Assembly (NCBI GenBank): GCA_026125835.1
Contig: JAHCKJ010000046.1
Coordinates: 1-11,422 of the forward strand
Source of the DNA: Sphingopyxis sp.
GTDB lineage: Bacteria; Pseudomonadota; Alphaproteobacteria; Sphingomonadales; Sphingomonadaceae
DNA: 11,422 nt
Direction: 5' to 3'
Shown piece after piece: positions 1-6,687 of this stretch. Made by a program: the position numbers and the translations under genes. The notes beneath the pieces were generated by a model that saw nothing but the letters and a program-made list of their open reading frames with translations, was not told the DNA's origin and did not search any database. Within the stretch, counting starts at the first letter, position 1; the number at the start of each line of letters is the position of its first letter.

Positions 1-371
1 GACGGTGCCGCGGGCGCGGCCGCCGCGCCTTTCGATCGCAGGTCCGCCAGTTCCTTGAGCGCCGCGGCCTCGCGCGCCACGGCCGCGCGCAACTCGTCCC
101 GCGCTGCTTGCTCTCGGCTTTCGGCCAGCGCAACAGCGGCGCGCAACGAATCGGATTGCGGTTCGGCCTTGTCCACCTTGCCCTTGGCTTCCTGTGCCTC
201 GTCGGCGAGCATCAGCGCTGCGAACAGCAGCTGGCGTACCTCGGTCCCGCCCTGGACGCCGCGCGCCTTCTCATCCACTGCCGCCGCCAGTTGCAGCAAC
301 TGTGTTTCCTCGCCGTCGGCGCAATGGACGTCATAGGGACGCCCCGCGATGGTCAGTTTGACGTCAGCCAC
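1..371 (-). CDS. zapA: Cell division protein ZapA, 3' end cut by window edge
   Basis: ZapA is a small cytoplasmic protein that binds FtsZ and bundles its filaments at the division ring. Reading from a GTG at 371 on the minus strand gives an N-terminus MADVKLTIAGRPYDVHC, the usual ZapA opening (a beta-strand pair with an AGRPY turn). A helical part follows (QLLQLAAAVDEKA, then QLLFAALMLADE), then a long Ala/Glu/Arg-rich coiled coil from about residue 65 that runs to the edge. About 123 codons are visible, so only the C-terminal tail is missing. GTG is chosen because a GGAGG Shine-Dalgarno sits 6 nt upstream (378-382). The start overlaps the stop of the upstream small ORF by 8 nt, which suggests translational coupling. 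Family assignment comes from motif recall and from position next to tkt in alphaproteobacteria. Confidence 0.88.
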   Translation of the reverse strand, partial: MADVKLTIAGRPYDVHCADGEETQLLQLAAAVDEKARGVQGGTEVRQLLFAALMLADEAQEAKGKVDKAEPQSDSLRAAVALAESREQAARDELRAAVAREAAALKELADLRSKGAAAAPAAP

Positions 372-570
372 GGTCAGCCTCCGCAATCAGCCGGTCGAGT
401 TCGCCGATGACAGCCGCAACCTCCGCCTTCAGCGCCGACTGGTCGGTCGCAGGCGTCGTGGCGGAAGTCGATGGGCGGGCGGGTGCGTTGGCCAATGCCT
501 TTTCGATACGGCTGAGCGCCCGTTCGATGCGCCCGATGGCCAGGCTGGATTCGTCAAGGTCGAGTTCCAT
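364..570 (-). CDS. Small coiled-coil protein upstream of ZapA (ZauP-like candidate)
   Basis: A 68-residue acidic cytoplasmic protein starting MELDLDESSL. It has two amphipathic helices, about residues 7-28 (IGRIERALSRIEKAL) and 45-66 (ALKAEVAAVIGELDRLIAEA). A Pro/Ser/Thr/Ala linker at about 29-43 separates them. There is no signal peptide or membrane segment. The ORF is bounded upstream by an in-frame TAA at 580-582, so it can begin only at ATG 570 or TTG 576; ATG is preferred. It ends TGA at 364-366, 8 nt inside zapA, so the two are co-transcribed. In Caulobacter a coiled-coil partner called ZauP is encoded just upstream of zapA and acts with ZapA on the Z-ring. Synteny, size and helix content suggest the same role here, but I cannot show homology by eye. 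No Shine-Dalgarno is visible before ATG 570. Confidence 0.7.
   Translation of the reverse strand: MELDLDESSLAIGRIERALSRIEKALANAPARPSTSATTPATDQSALKAEVAAVIGELDRLIAEADRG
378..382 (-). promoter_or_regulatory. Shine-Dalgarno of zapA
   Basis: On the minus strand the sequence reads GGAGG, then 6 nt, then GTG at 371. It lies inside the 3' end of the upstream small ORF and fixes the non-ATG zapA start. Confidence 0.7.
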
Positions 571-576
571 GCGCAA

Positions 577-605
577 GGGTTAGCAGCGCCGACAAGGGCG
601 TGCAA
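577..605 (-). promoter_or_regulatory. Candidate promoter of the small ORF-zapA pair
   Basis: On the minus strand TTGCAC (600-605) and TAACCC (577-582, within GCTAACCC) are separated by exactly 17 nt. The -10 ends 6 nt before the ATG, so the predicted transcription start is the A of the ATG at 570. The TTGCAC box overlaps the palindrome GCAATTGC at 602-609. Inferred from sequence only. Confidence 0.4.
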
Positions 606-737
606 TTGCCCTCTCGGTCCAAAATGCGCCGATTTTCCTATCCCGGCGGTTGACTCCTGACCGCGCCGCCGCAAAGGGCTGTGCGCATTCAGTCGGGCTT
701 TGCATCCGGCGCCCGCCCAGCTTTTTCCGGGGGACTA
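583..737. other. Divergent intergenic region between zapA pair and tkt
   Basis: About 165 bp between divergent starts. A good -35-like TTGACT lies at 650-655 on the plus strand, but nothing at 16-18 nt downstream resembles a -10, so I do not call a tkt promoter. A GTG at 681 is in frame with tkt and would add 19 residues; these do not look like a transketolase N-terminus and have no ribosome binding site. No RNA gene was recognised. Confidence 0.4.
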
Positions 738-2705
738 ATGACACTGCCCGAACGTCAGCTCGCCAATGCCATCCGCGCGCTTGCGATGGATGCCGTCCAG
801 GCCGCAAACAGCGGCCATCCGGGGATGCCGATGGGCATGGCCGACGTCGCGACGGTACTTTACTCGGATTATCTTAAATTCGATCCGAGCGACCCCAAAT
901 GGGCCGATCGCGACCGATTCGTGCTGTCGGCGGGGCATGGTTCCATGCTCGCCTATGCGACGCTGCACCTCGCGGGTTATGCGCGGCCGACGATCGACGA
1001 CATTCGCAATTTCCGCCAGCTGCACAGCCCGTGCGCCGGTCACCCGGAGAATTTCGAGCTCGAGGGCGTAGAAACGACCACCGGCCCGCTGGGGCAGGGG
1101 CTTGCCACCGCAGTCGGCATGGCGATCGCCGAGCGGCATCTGAACGCGCTCTATGGTGATGACATCGTTGATCACCGCACCTGGGTGATCGCGGGCGACG
1201 GTTGCCTGATGGAAGGCATCAACCACGAAGCCATCGGGCTGGCGGGGCATTTGCAGCTTGGGCGCATGACCGTGCTGTGGGACGATAACAAGATCACGAT
1301 CGACGGATCGACCGACCTTTCGACGAGCGAGGACATCGCGGCGCGCTATGCGGCGACCGGATGGCATGTCGAACGCTGCGACGGGCATGATCCCGCCGAC
1401 ATTCGCCGCGCGATCGACGCCGCGCTTGCCGATCCGCGCCCGTCGCTGATCGCATGCAGGACGATCATCGGCTTCGGAGCGCCGAACAAGCAAGGCACGT
1501 CGGCAACGCACGGTGCGCCGCTGGGTGCCGACGAGATCGCCGCGGCGCGTCAGGAGCTTGGGTGGACCGCCAAGCCTTTCGATGTTCCGGCCGACATCGC
1601 TGCCGCGTGGACGGCGTTTGGAGAAAAGGGCAAGGCGCTTCATGCCGAATGGAATGATCGCCTTGCAAGCAACGAAAAGAAAACGGAATTTGAAGATCGT
1701 CTGAGCGGCAAGATCGTTCCGGGCGATGCCTTCAAGGCCTATCTCGACGGGCTGGTGGCCGAGCCACCGAAGGTCGCGACGCGCAAGGCTTCGGAGAACA
1801 CGCTGAGCGCACTCACTGCCGATGTTGCCGCACTCGTCGGCGGTAGCGCAGATCTTACCGGGTCGAACAACACCAAAACATCGTCTACCAAGCCGCTGAC
1901 AAAAGACGATTATTCCGGGCGTTATATCTATTACGGTATCCGCGAATTCGGCATGGCCGCGGCGATGAACGGCATGGCTTTGCACGGCGGCGTCGTCCCT
2001 TACGGTGGCACCTTCCTCGTGTTTGCCGACTATTGCCGCGCCGCGATCCGCCTGTCGGCGCTGCAGCAGCAGCGGGTCGTCTATGTGATGACGCACGACA
2101 GCATCGGGCTGGGCGAGGACGGGCCGACGCACCAGCCGATCGAGCATTTGCAATCGCTGCGCGCGATGCCCAACCTGCTCGTCATGCGACCCGCCGATGC
2201 AGTCGAAACCGCCGAATGCTGGGCGCTGGCGCTGGCGCAGACCAACCGGCCGTCGCTGCTCGCGCTGACTCGCCAGAACCTGCCGGCGCTGCGCCATGAC
2301 GTCACGGAAAATCTTTGTGCGAAAGGCGGTTACCGTCTGCGCGAAGCGTCCGCGAAGCGCAAGGTCGTGCTGGTCGCCACGGGGTCGGAAGTGTCCTTGG
2401 CGATGGACATTGCCGACCAGTTGGAAGCCGCTGGCCACGGCGCCGACGTCGTTTCGATGGTATCGACCGAGCTGTTCGACGAGCAGTCCGCGGCTTATCA
2501 GGCGGACATTCTGCCCGCCGACGCGTTGATCGTCTCGATCGAGGCGGGCGCGACCTTTGGCTGGGAACGCTACACCGGCCGCGACGGGCTGCGGTTCGGT
2601 ATCGACAGCTTCGGTGCCTCGGCACCGATCGACGACCTGTACAAGCATTTCGGCCTGACCGCCGATGCGATCACCCCCCGGATACTGGCAAAGCTCGGCG
2701 CGTAA
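738..2705 (+). CDS. tkt: Transketolase
   Basis: Thiamine-diphosphate and Mg-dependent enzyme moving two-carbon units between sugar phosphates in the non-oxidative pentose phosphate pathway; cytoplasmic dimer. The 655-residue product has the usual family length. Visible features in order: HPG with His27; GHGSM with His67; GPLGQG at 116-121; the ThDP motif GDGCLMEG from 153 with metal ligands Asp154 and Asn184; His258 in THGAPLG; the pyrimidine-binding domain with catalytic Glu403 in REFGM; DGPTHQPIEH at 461-470; and the C-terminal domain from about 540 (VLVATGSEV). The start is ATG 738 because the protein then begins MTLPERQLANAIRALAMD, as in relatives, with a GGGGG Shine-Dalgarno at 729-733. 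It leads a run tkt-gap-pgk-fba with gaps of 37, 17 and 79 nt. Nothing is missing or disrupted. Confidence 0.97.
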   Translation: MTLPERQLANAIRALAMDAVQAANSGHPGMPMGMADVATVLYSDYLKFDPSDPKWADRDRFVLSAGHGSMLAYATLHLAGYARPTIDDIRNFRQLHSPCAGHPENFELEGVETTTGPLGQGLATAVGMAIAERHLNALYGDDIVDHRTWVIAGDGCLMEGINHEAIGLAGHLQLGRMTVLWDDNKITIDGSTDLSTSEDIAARYAATGWHVERCDGHDPADIRRAIDAALADPRPSLIACRTIIGFGAPNKQGTSATHGAPLGADEIAAARQELGWTAKPFDVPADIAAAWTAFGEKGKALHAEWNDRLASNEKKTEFEDRLSGKIVPGDAFKAYLDGLVAEPPKVATRKASENTLSALTADVAALVGGSADLTGSNNTKTSSTKPLTKDDYSGRYIYYGIREFGMAAAMNGMALHGGVVPYGGTFLVFADYCRAAIRLSALQQQRVVYVMTHDSIGLGEDGPTHQPIEHLQSLRAMPNLLVMRPADAVETAECWALALAQTNRPSLLALTRQNLPALRHDVTENLCAKGGYRLREASAKRKVVLVATGSEVSLAMDIADQLEAAGHGADVVSMVSTELFDEQSAAYQADILPADALIVSIEAGATFGWERYTGRDGLRFGIDSFGASAPIDDLYKHFGLTADAITPRILAKLGA

Positions 2706-2742
2706 CGACCGGGCTTCCATTCGCAGAAAGGACTTCATCGAC

Positions 2743-3750
2743 ATGGCAGTGAAAGTTGCAATCAACGGTTTTGGACGCATCGGCCGCAATGTGGCGCGCG
2801 CCATCCTCGAACGGACCGACCACGACCTCGAACTGGTGTCGATCAACGACCTCGCCGACGCCAAGGCGAACGCGCGTCTATTCCAGCGCGATTCGGTCCA
2901 TGGCCCGTTCAATGGCACGATCGAAGTCGACGGCAGCGACCTGATCGTCAACGGCAAGCGCATCCAGGTCACCGCCGAGCGTGATCCCGCCAAGCTGCCG
3001 CATGCCACCAACGGCATCGACATCGCGCTCGAATGCACGGGCTTTTTCACCGACCGCAAGGGCGGCCAGGCGCATCTCGACGCCGGCGCCAAGCGCGTCC
3101 TGATCTCGGCCCCCGCCAAGGAAGTCGACCTCACCGTCGTTTACGGCGTGAACCACGACAAGATAGGCGCCGAGCATGTGATCGTGTCGAACGCGTCGTG
3201 CACCACCAACTGCCTCGCGCCGATGGCCAAGGTGCTGCACGAGAAGATCGGGATCGAGCGCGGCCTGATGACCACGATCCACGCCTATACCAACGACCAG
3301 AAGATCCTCGACCAGATCCACTCGGACCCGCGCCGCGCCCGCGCCGCCGCGATGTCGATGATCCCGACCAGCACCGGTGCGGCGGTCGCCGTCGGCCTCG
3401 TCCTGCCCGAGCTCAAGGGCAAGCTCGACGGCTCGTCGATCCGCGTTCCGACCCCGAACGTCTCGGTCGTCGACCTGACCTTCACGCCCGGCCGCGACAC
3501 GACCGCCGAAGAGGTCAACAAGCTGCTGAAGGAAGCCGCCGAAGGCGAGCTCAAGGGCGTGCTCGGCTTCACCGACGAGCCGCTGGTCTCGATCGACTTC
3601 AACCACGATGCGCACAGCTCGACGATCGACAGCCTCGAAACCGCGGTGATCGACGGCAAGCTGGTCCGCGTGCTCAGCTGGTACGACAATGAATGGGGCT
3701 TCTCCAACCGCATGATCGACACCGCAGGTGTGATCGCCAAGTTCCTCTGA
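2743..3750 (+). CDS. gap: Glyceraldehyde-3-phosphate dehydrogenase, type I
   Basis: Phosphorylating GAPDH converts glyceraldehyde-3-phosphate, phosphate and NAD to 1,3-bisphosphoglycerate, reversibly. The 335-residue product has the Rossmann motif NGFGRIGR at 8-15, Asp36 at the end of beta-2 (typical of NAD binding), catalytic Cys153 in SNASCTTNC, catalytic His180 in TTIHAYTND, and the C-terminal WYDNEWGFSNRM signature. AGAAAGGA at 2725-2732 is a good Shine-Dalgarno for ATG 2743. Two spots differ from the Bacillus enzyme: the Leu-Pro pair at 187-188 is Gln191-Ile192 here, and GAAKAVG is GAAVAVG (Val215). Codon use is extremely GC-biased at third positions, more than in tkt, suggesting high expression. 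It lies 37 nt after tkt and 17 nt before pgk. Confidence 0.97.
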   Translation: MAVKVAINGFGRIGRNVARAILERTDHDLELVSINDLADAKANARLFQRDSVHGPFNGTIEVDGSDLIVNGKRIQVTAERDPAKLPHATNGIDIALECTGFFTDRKGGQAHLDAGAKRVLISAPAKEVDLTVVYGVNHDKIGAEHVIVSNASCTTNCLAPMAKVLHEKIGIERGLMTTIHAYTNDQKILDQIHSDPRRARAAAMSMIPTSTGAAVAVGLVLPELKGKLDGSSIRVPTPNVSVVDLTFTPGRDTTAEEVNKLLKEAAEGELKGVLGFTDEPLVSIDFNHDAHSSTIDSLETAVIDGKLVRVLSWYDNEWGFSNRMIDTAGVIAKFL

Positions 3751-3767
3751 GTCAAAGGAAAGCAGCG

Positions 3768-4964
3768 ATGGCCGCGTTCAAGACCCTCGACGACATCGGC
3801 GATGTCACCGGCAAGAAGATACTGGTGCGCGTCGACCTCAATGTCCCGATGATCGACGGTGCGGTCGGCGACAAGACGCGGATCGAGGCGGCGATGCCGA
3901 CGATCCGCGAATTGTCGGACAAGGGCGCAATCGTCCTGCTGCTCGCCCATTTCGGGCGGCCGAAGGGCGCGAAGAATCCGACACAATCGTTGAGCCTCGT
4001 CATGGGCGGGGTCGAGGATGTGCTCGGCCATTCGGTGATGTACATTCCCGAAGCGATCGGTGAGGGCGCCAAGGCGGGCATTGCGGTGCTCGCCCCCGGC
4101 GACGTTGCGGTGCTCGAAAACACGCGTTTCTATCCCGGCGAGGAAAAGAACGACCCGGCCTTTGCCGACGCGCTGGCCGAAATCGGCGACCTTTATGTGA
4201 ACGATGCGTTTTCGGCGGCGCACCGCGCCCATGGTTCGACCGAAGGCATTGCGCGCCGGCTACCGGCTTATGCGGGACGCGCGATGGAAGCCGAGTTGAA
4301 GGCGCTCGACGCCGCGCTCGGCAATCCGGTGCATCCGGTCGCCGCGGTTGTCGGCGGCGCCAAAGTGTCATCGAAGATCGACGTGCTGCGCAATCTGGTC
4401 GGGCAGGTCGATCATCTCATCATCGGCGGCGGCATGGCGAACACCTTCATCGCCGCGCGCGGGGTCGATGTCGGCAAATCTTTGTGCGAGCATGACCTGG
4501 TCGAGACTGCCAATGCGATCTTCGACGCTGCCGATGCCGCGGGCTGCACCATTCACCTGCCTTATGACGTCGTGGTGGCGAAGGAGTTTGCGCCCAATCC
4601 GCCGACGCGGACAGTCAATGTGCATGAGGTGGCTGCCGACGAGATGATCCTCGATGTCGGTCCTGCCGCAGTCGAGGCACTGGCCGATGTGCTCAAAAAT
4701 TGCCGCACCTTGGTATGGAACGGTCCGCTTGGCGCGTTCGAGACTCCGCCATTCGACACCGCCACCGTGGCGCTGGCCAAGACTGCCGCAGCGCTGGCGC
4801 GCGAAGGCTCGCTGACCTCCGTCGCAGGCGGTGGCGATACCGTCGCGGCGCTCAACCACGCCGGCGTCGCGCGCGATTTCACCTTTGTTTCGACCGCTGG
4901 CGGCGCTTTCCTTGAATGGATGGAAGGCAAGCCGCTGCCGGGCGTTGACGCGCTGAAAGCCTGA
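3768..4964 (+). CDS. pgk: Phosphoglycerate kinase
   Basis: Transfers the acyl phosphate of 1,3-bisphosphoglycerate to ADP (reversed in gluconeogenesis); monomeric cytosolic enzyme of two lobes. The 398-residue length is normal. The N-lobe shows RVDLNVP at 21-27, HFGRP at 61-65, LENTRF at 116-121 and VNDAFSAAHRAH at 144-155. The hinge and C-lobe show GGAKVSSKI at 196-204, GGGMANTF at 220-227, WNGPLGAFE at 317-325 and the nucleotide-binding GGGDTVAAL from 354. AAAGGAA at 3754-3760 provides a Shine-Dalgarno 7 nt before ATG 3768. The 17-nt distance from gap supports a shared transcript. Confidence 0.97.
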   Translation: MAAFKTLDDIGDVTGKKILVRVDLNVPMIDGAVGDKTRIEAAMPTIRELSDKGAIVLLLAHFGRPKGAKNPTQSLSLVMGGVEDVLGHSVMYIPEAIGEGAKAGIAVLAPGDVAVLENTRFYPGEEKNDPAFADALAEIGDLYVNDAFSAAHRAHGSTEGIARRLPAYAGRAMEAELKALDAALGNPVHPVAAVVGGAKVSSKIDVLRNLVGQVDHLIIGGGMANTFIAARGVDVGKSLCEHDLVETANAIFDAADAAGCTIHLPYDVVVAKEFAPNPPTRTVNVHEVAADEMILDVGPAAVEALADVLKNCRTLVWNGPLGAFETPPFDTATVALAKTAAALAREGSLTSVAGGGDTVAALNHAGVARDFTFVSTAGGAFLEWMEGKPLPGVDALKA

Positions 4965-4982
4965 TTTCCCGCGCATATTTGC

Positions 4983-4998
4983 ATCCCGCTTGCGGGAT
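4983..4998. repeat. Small perfect hairpin between pgk and fba
   Basis: ATCCCGC-TT-GCGGGAT is a perfect 7-bp inverted repeat, realistically a 6-bp stem with a CTTG loop, 18 nt after the pgk stop. No T-run follows, so it is not a classical intrinsic terminator. It may be an mRNA-stabilising or processing hairpin inside the operon. Confidence 0.5.
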
Positions 4999-5015
4999 CG
5001 CTATGCGCGCCGCCA

Positions 5016-5025
5016 CATACGTATG
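5016..5025. promoter_or_regulatory. 10-bp palindrome CATACGTATG upstream of fba
   Basis: A perfect 10-bp palindrome lies 18 bp before the fba start and just after the pgk-fba hairpin. It is AT-richer than the surroundings and could be an operator half or full site. I do not recognise it as a known regulator site. Confidence 0.25.
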
Positions 5026-5043
5026 CAAACCATCGGAGACGTT

Positions 5044-5934
5044 ATGACCACCGCCAATGCCGAAATGCTCCAGCAGATCAAATCGGGACAGGGCTTTATC
5101 GCCGCGCTTGACCAGAGTGGCGGTTCGACGCCCAAGGCATTGAAGGGGTACGGCATAGACGCCGACGCATTCTCGAACGACGAGGAAATGTTTGCGCTGA
5201 TCCACGCGATGCGCAGCCGCATCGTCACCGCGCCCTGCTTCAACGGCGACAAGGTGATCGGCGCGATCCTGTTCGAGCGCACGATGGATGGCGACGCGGG
5301 CGGCAAGCCGGTTCCGGCGTTGCTCTGGGAACGCGGCGTGGTGCCTTTTCTGAAGGTCGACAAGGGGCTCGAGGACGAAGCCGACGGCGTCCAGTTGATG
5401 AAGGCGAACCCCGGCCTTGACGATCTGTGCAAGCGCGCGGTCGCCAAGGGTGTGTTCGGCACCAAGATGCGCAGCGTGATCAACCTGGCCAATGAGGCGG
5501 GCGTTGAGGCGATCGTCGAGCAGCAGTTCGCCGAAGCCAAGCGCATCGCCGCGCACGGCCTCGTCCCGATCATCGAACCCGAAGTGAACATCAAAAGCGC
5601 CGAGCGCGATGCCGCCGACCGCCTGCTGCTCAAGGAGGTGCTCGCCGCGCTCGATGCGTGGACCGGCGCGCCGGTGATGCTCAAGCTGTCGTTGCCGACC
5701 GAGGCGGGCCTGTTCCAGCCGCTGGTCGATCATCCAAAGGTGCTGCGCGTCGTCGCGCTGTCGGGCGGCTTTGCGCGCCCCGAGGCGTGCGCCGAACTGG
5801 CGAAGAACCCCGGCATCATCGCGAGCTTCAGCCGTGCGCTGCTGGAAGACCTTCGCCACCAGATGAGCGACGAGGAGTTCAACAGCTCGCTCGGCGGTGC
5901 GATCAACGAAATTCACGCGGCCTCCGTGGCCTGA
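5044..5934 (+). CDS. fba: Fructose-bisphosphate aldolase, class I (bacterial Fda type)
   Basis: Reversibly cleaves fructose-1,6-bisphosphate to dihydroxyacetone phosphate and glyceraldehyde-3-phosphate through a lysine Schiff base, without metal. The 296 residues match the compact bacterial class I family known from Staphylococcus aureus Fda. Signatures are GFIAALDQSGGSTPKAL at 17-33, RSRIVTAP at 57-64, PFLKVDKGL at 101-109, IIEPEV at 176-181, and MLKLSLP at 212-218, where Lys214 is the expected Schiff-base lysine. The start ATG 5044 has GGAG at 5035-5038. An upstream in-frame GTG/ATG extension would run back to 4990 through the hairpin and is unlikely. It lies 79 nt after pgk, the widest gap in the run, with a hairpin and a palindrome, so it may have its own regulation. 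Confidence 0.93.
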   Translation: MTTANAEMLQQIKSGQGFIAALDQSGGSTPKALKGYGIDADAFSNDEEMFALIHAMRSRIVTAPCFNGDKVIGAILFERTMDGDAGGKPVPALLWERGVVPFLKVDKGLEDEADGVQLMKANPGLDDLCKRAVAKGVFGTKMRSVINLANEAGVEAIVEQQFAEAKRIAAHGLVPIIEPEVNIKSAERDAADRLLLKEVLAALDAWTGAPVMLKLSLPTEAGLFQPLVDHPKVLRVVALSGGFARPEACAELAKNPGIIASFSRALLEDLRHQMSDEEFNSSLGGAINEIHAASVA

Positions 5935-5956
5935 AGTGATGGGGCGCTCAAAATGA

Positions 5957-6610
5957 GTGGGGGGGTGGCAAGCCGTCGATGATTACATCGCCGACAAGTT
6001 GCTCGGCGCCGACGATGCGCTCGCCGCCACGCTCGCCAACAACGCCGCGCACGGTCTGCCGCCGATCGACGTGTCGGCCGCCCAGGGCAAGATGCTGTTC
6101 CTGCTGGCGCAGACCGCGGGTGCCAAAAACATCCTCGAGATCGGAACACTGGGCGGTTATTCGACGATCTGGCTCGCGCGGGCGCTGCCCGAGGACGGCC
6201 GCCTGGTGACGCTGGAGTTGGAACCGCACCATGCCGACGTTGCGCGGACGAATCTGGAACGCGCCGGTGTAGGCGGGTTGGTCGATATTCGGGTGGGGTC
6301 GGCAAGCGACAGCCTCGCCGCGATGACCGGTGAAGCACCGTTCGATTTCGTGTTTATCGATGCCGACAAACAGAGCAACGCGCACTATGTGTGTGAGGCA
6401 ATCCGGCTCGGGCGCCCCGGGACGACGATAGTGGTCGACAATGTCGTGCGCGAAGGCGGGGTGCTGGAGGTCGACAGCGACGATGAGAAGATCATTGGCA
6501 CCCGGGCGCTCTTCAATATGTTGGCGGACGAACCGCGGCTCGACGCGACCGCGGTGCAAACCGTCGGCGCGAAAAAGTGGGACGGATTTGTGCTGGCGCG
6601 GGTCAAATGA
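5957..6610 (+). CDS. SAM-dependent O-methyltransferase (family 3, YrrM/CCoAMT-like)
   Basis: A class I methyltransferase that moves a methyl group from S-adenosylmethionine to a hydroxyl; the substrate is unknown. The 217 residues carry SAM motif I ILEIGTLGGYST at 59-70, the acidic end of beta-2 (TLELEP), the metal-binding FIDADK with Asp136, and VVDNV with Asp161-Asn162, as in cation-dependent catechol-type enzymes. The start is uncertain. The in-frame GTG 5957 begins MGGWQAVDDY, but ATG 5953 has the better ribosome binding site (GGGGCG at 5941-5946) and would read MSGGWQAVDDY if the 7-G run at 5959-5965 had six Gs. As written, ATG 5953 stops after nine codons. It lies about 20 nt after fba, so it is probably co-transcribed, and is followed by a strong hairpin. 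Confidence 0.88.
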   Translation: MGGWQAVDDYIADKLLGADDALAATLANNAAHGLPPIDVSAAQGKMLFLLAQTAGAKNILEIGTLGGYSTIWLARALPEDGRLVTLELEPHHADVARTNLERAGVGGLVDIRVGSASDSLAAMTGEAPFDFVFIDADKQSNAHYVCEAIRLGRPGTTIVVDNVVREGGVLEVDSDDEKIIGTRALFNMLADEPRLDATAVQTVGAKKWDGFVLARVK

Positions 6611-6622
6611 TCACCGTGCCCT

Positions 6623-6669
6623 GCGCCTGTCGAAGGGCGCCTCACTGAAAAGCGCCCTTCGACAGGCGC
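6623..6669. terminator. 18-bp perfect inverted repeat between convergent genes
   Basis: GCGCCTGTCGAAGGGCGC at 6623-6640 and its exact reverse complement at 6652-6669 enclose an 11-nt loop. It sits between the convergent O-methyltransferase and lipoprotein genes, so it could end transcription from both sides. There is no T-run on either strand, so termination would be atypical. The GCCTGTCGAAGGGC core resembles dispersed extragenic palindromes I recall from sphingomonad genomes. One copy is visible in this window. Confidence 0.6.
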
Positions 6670-6687
6670 CGGGCTACGGCACCCGAA

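Noticed and set aside
1..372. 6S RNA next to zapA
   Set aside because: 6S RNA often lies downstream of zapA, which here is beyond the left edge of the window; nothing in the window fits it.
55..410. Plus-strand open frames opposite zapA
   Set aside because: Low-complexity Ala/Ser/Arg products opposite a clear ZapA; shadows.
650..678. tkt promoter based on TTGACT at 650-655
   Set aside because: The -35 is good but no acceptable -10 lies 16-18 nt downstream.
681..737. N-terminal extension of tkt from GTG 681
   Set aside because: No Shine-Dalgarno, sequence unlike transketolase starts; ATG 738 has GGGGG and the family N-terminus.
735..3134. 799-codon open frame antisense to tkt and gap
   Set aside because: High-GC genes leave long open antisense frames because stops need AT-rich codons. 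The plus-strand proteins are complete and well conserved, and the antisense product has no motif and abundant Arg.
3033..3692. 219-codon plus-strand frame inside gap
   Set aside because: Off-frame translation rich in Arg, Pro and Asp with no start signal; a shadow of gap.
3285..4232. 315-codon minus-strand frame across the gap-pgk junction
   Set aside because: No ribosome binding site or recognisable domain; lies wholly opposite two conserved enzymes.
4879..5916. 345-codon open frame antisense to fba
   Set aside because: Same artefact; the sense strand encodes an intact aldolase with its active-site lysine.
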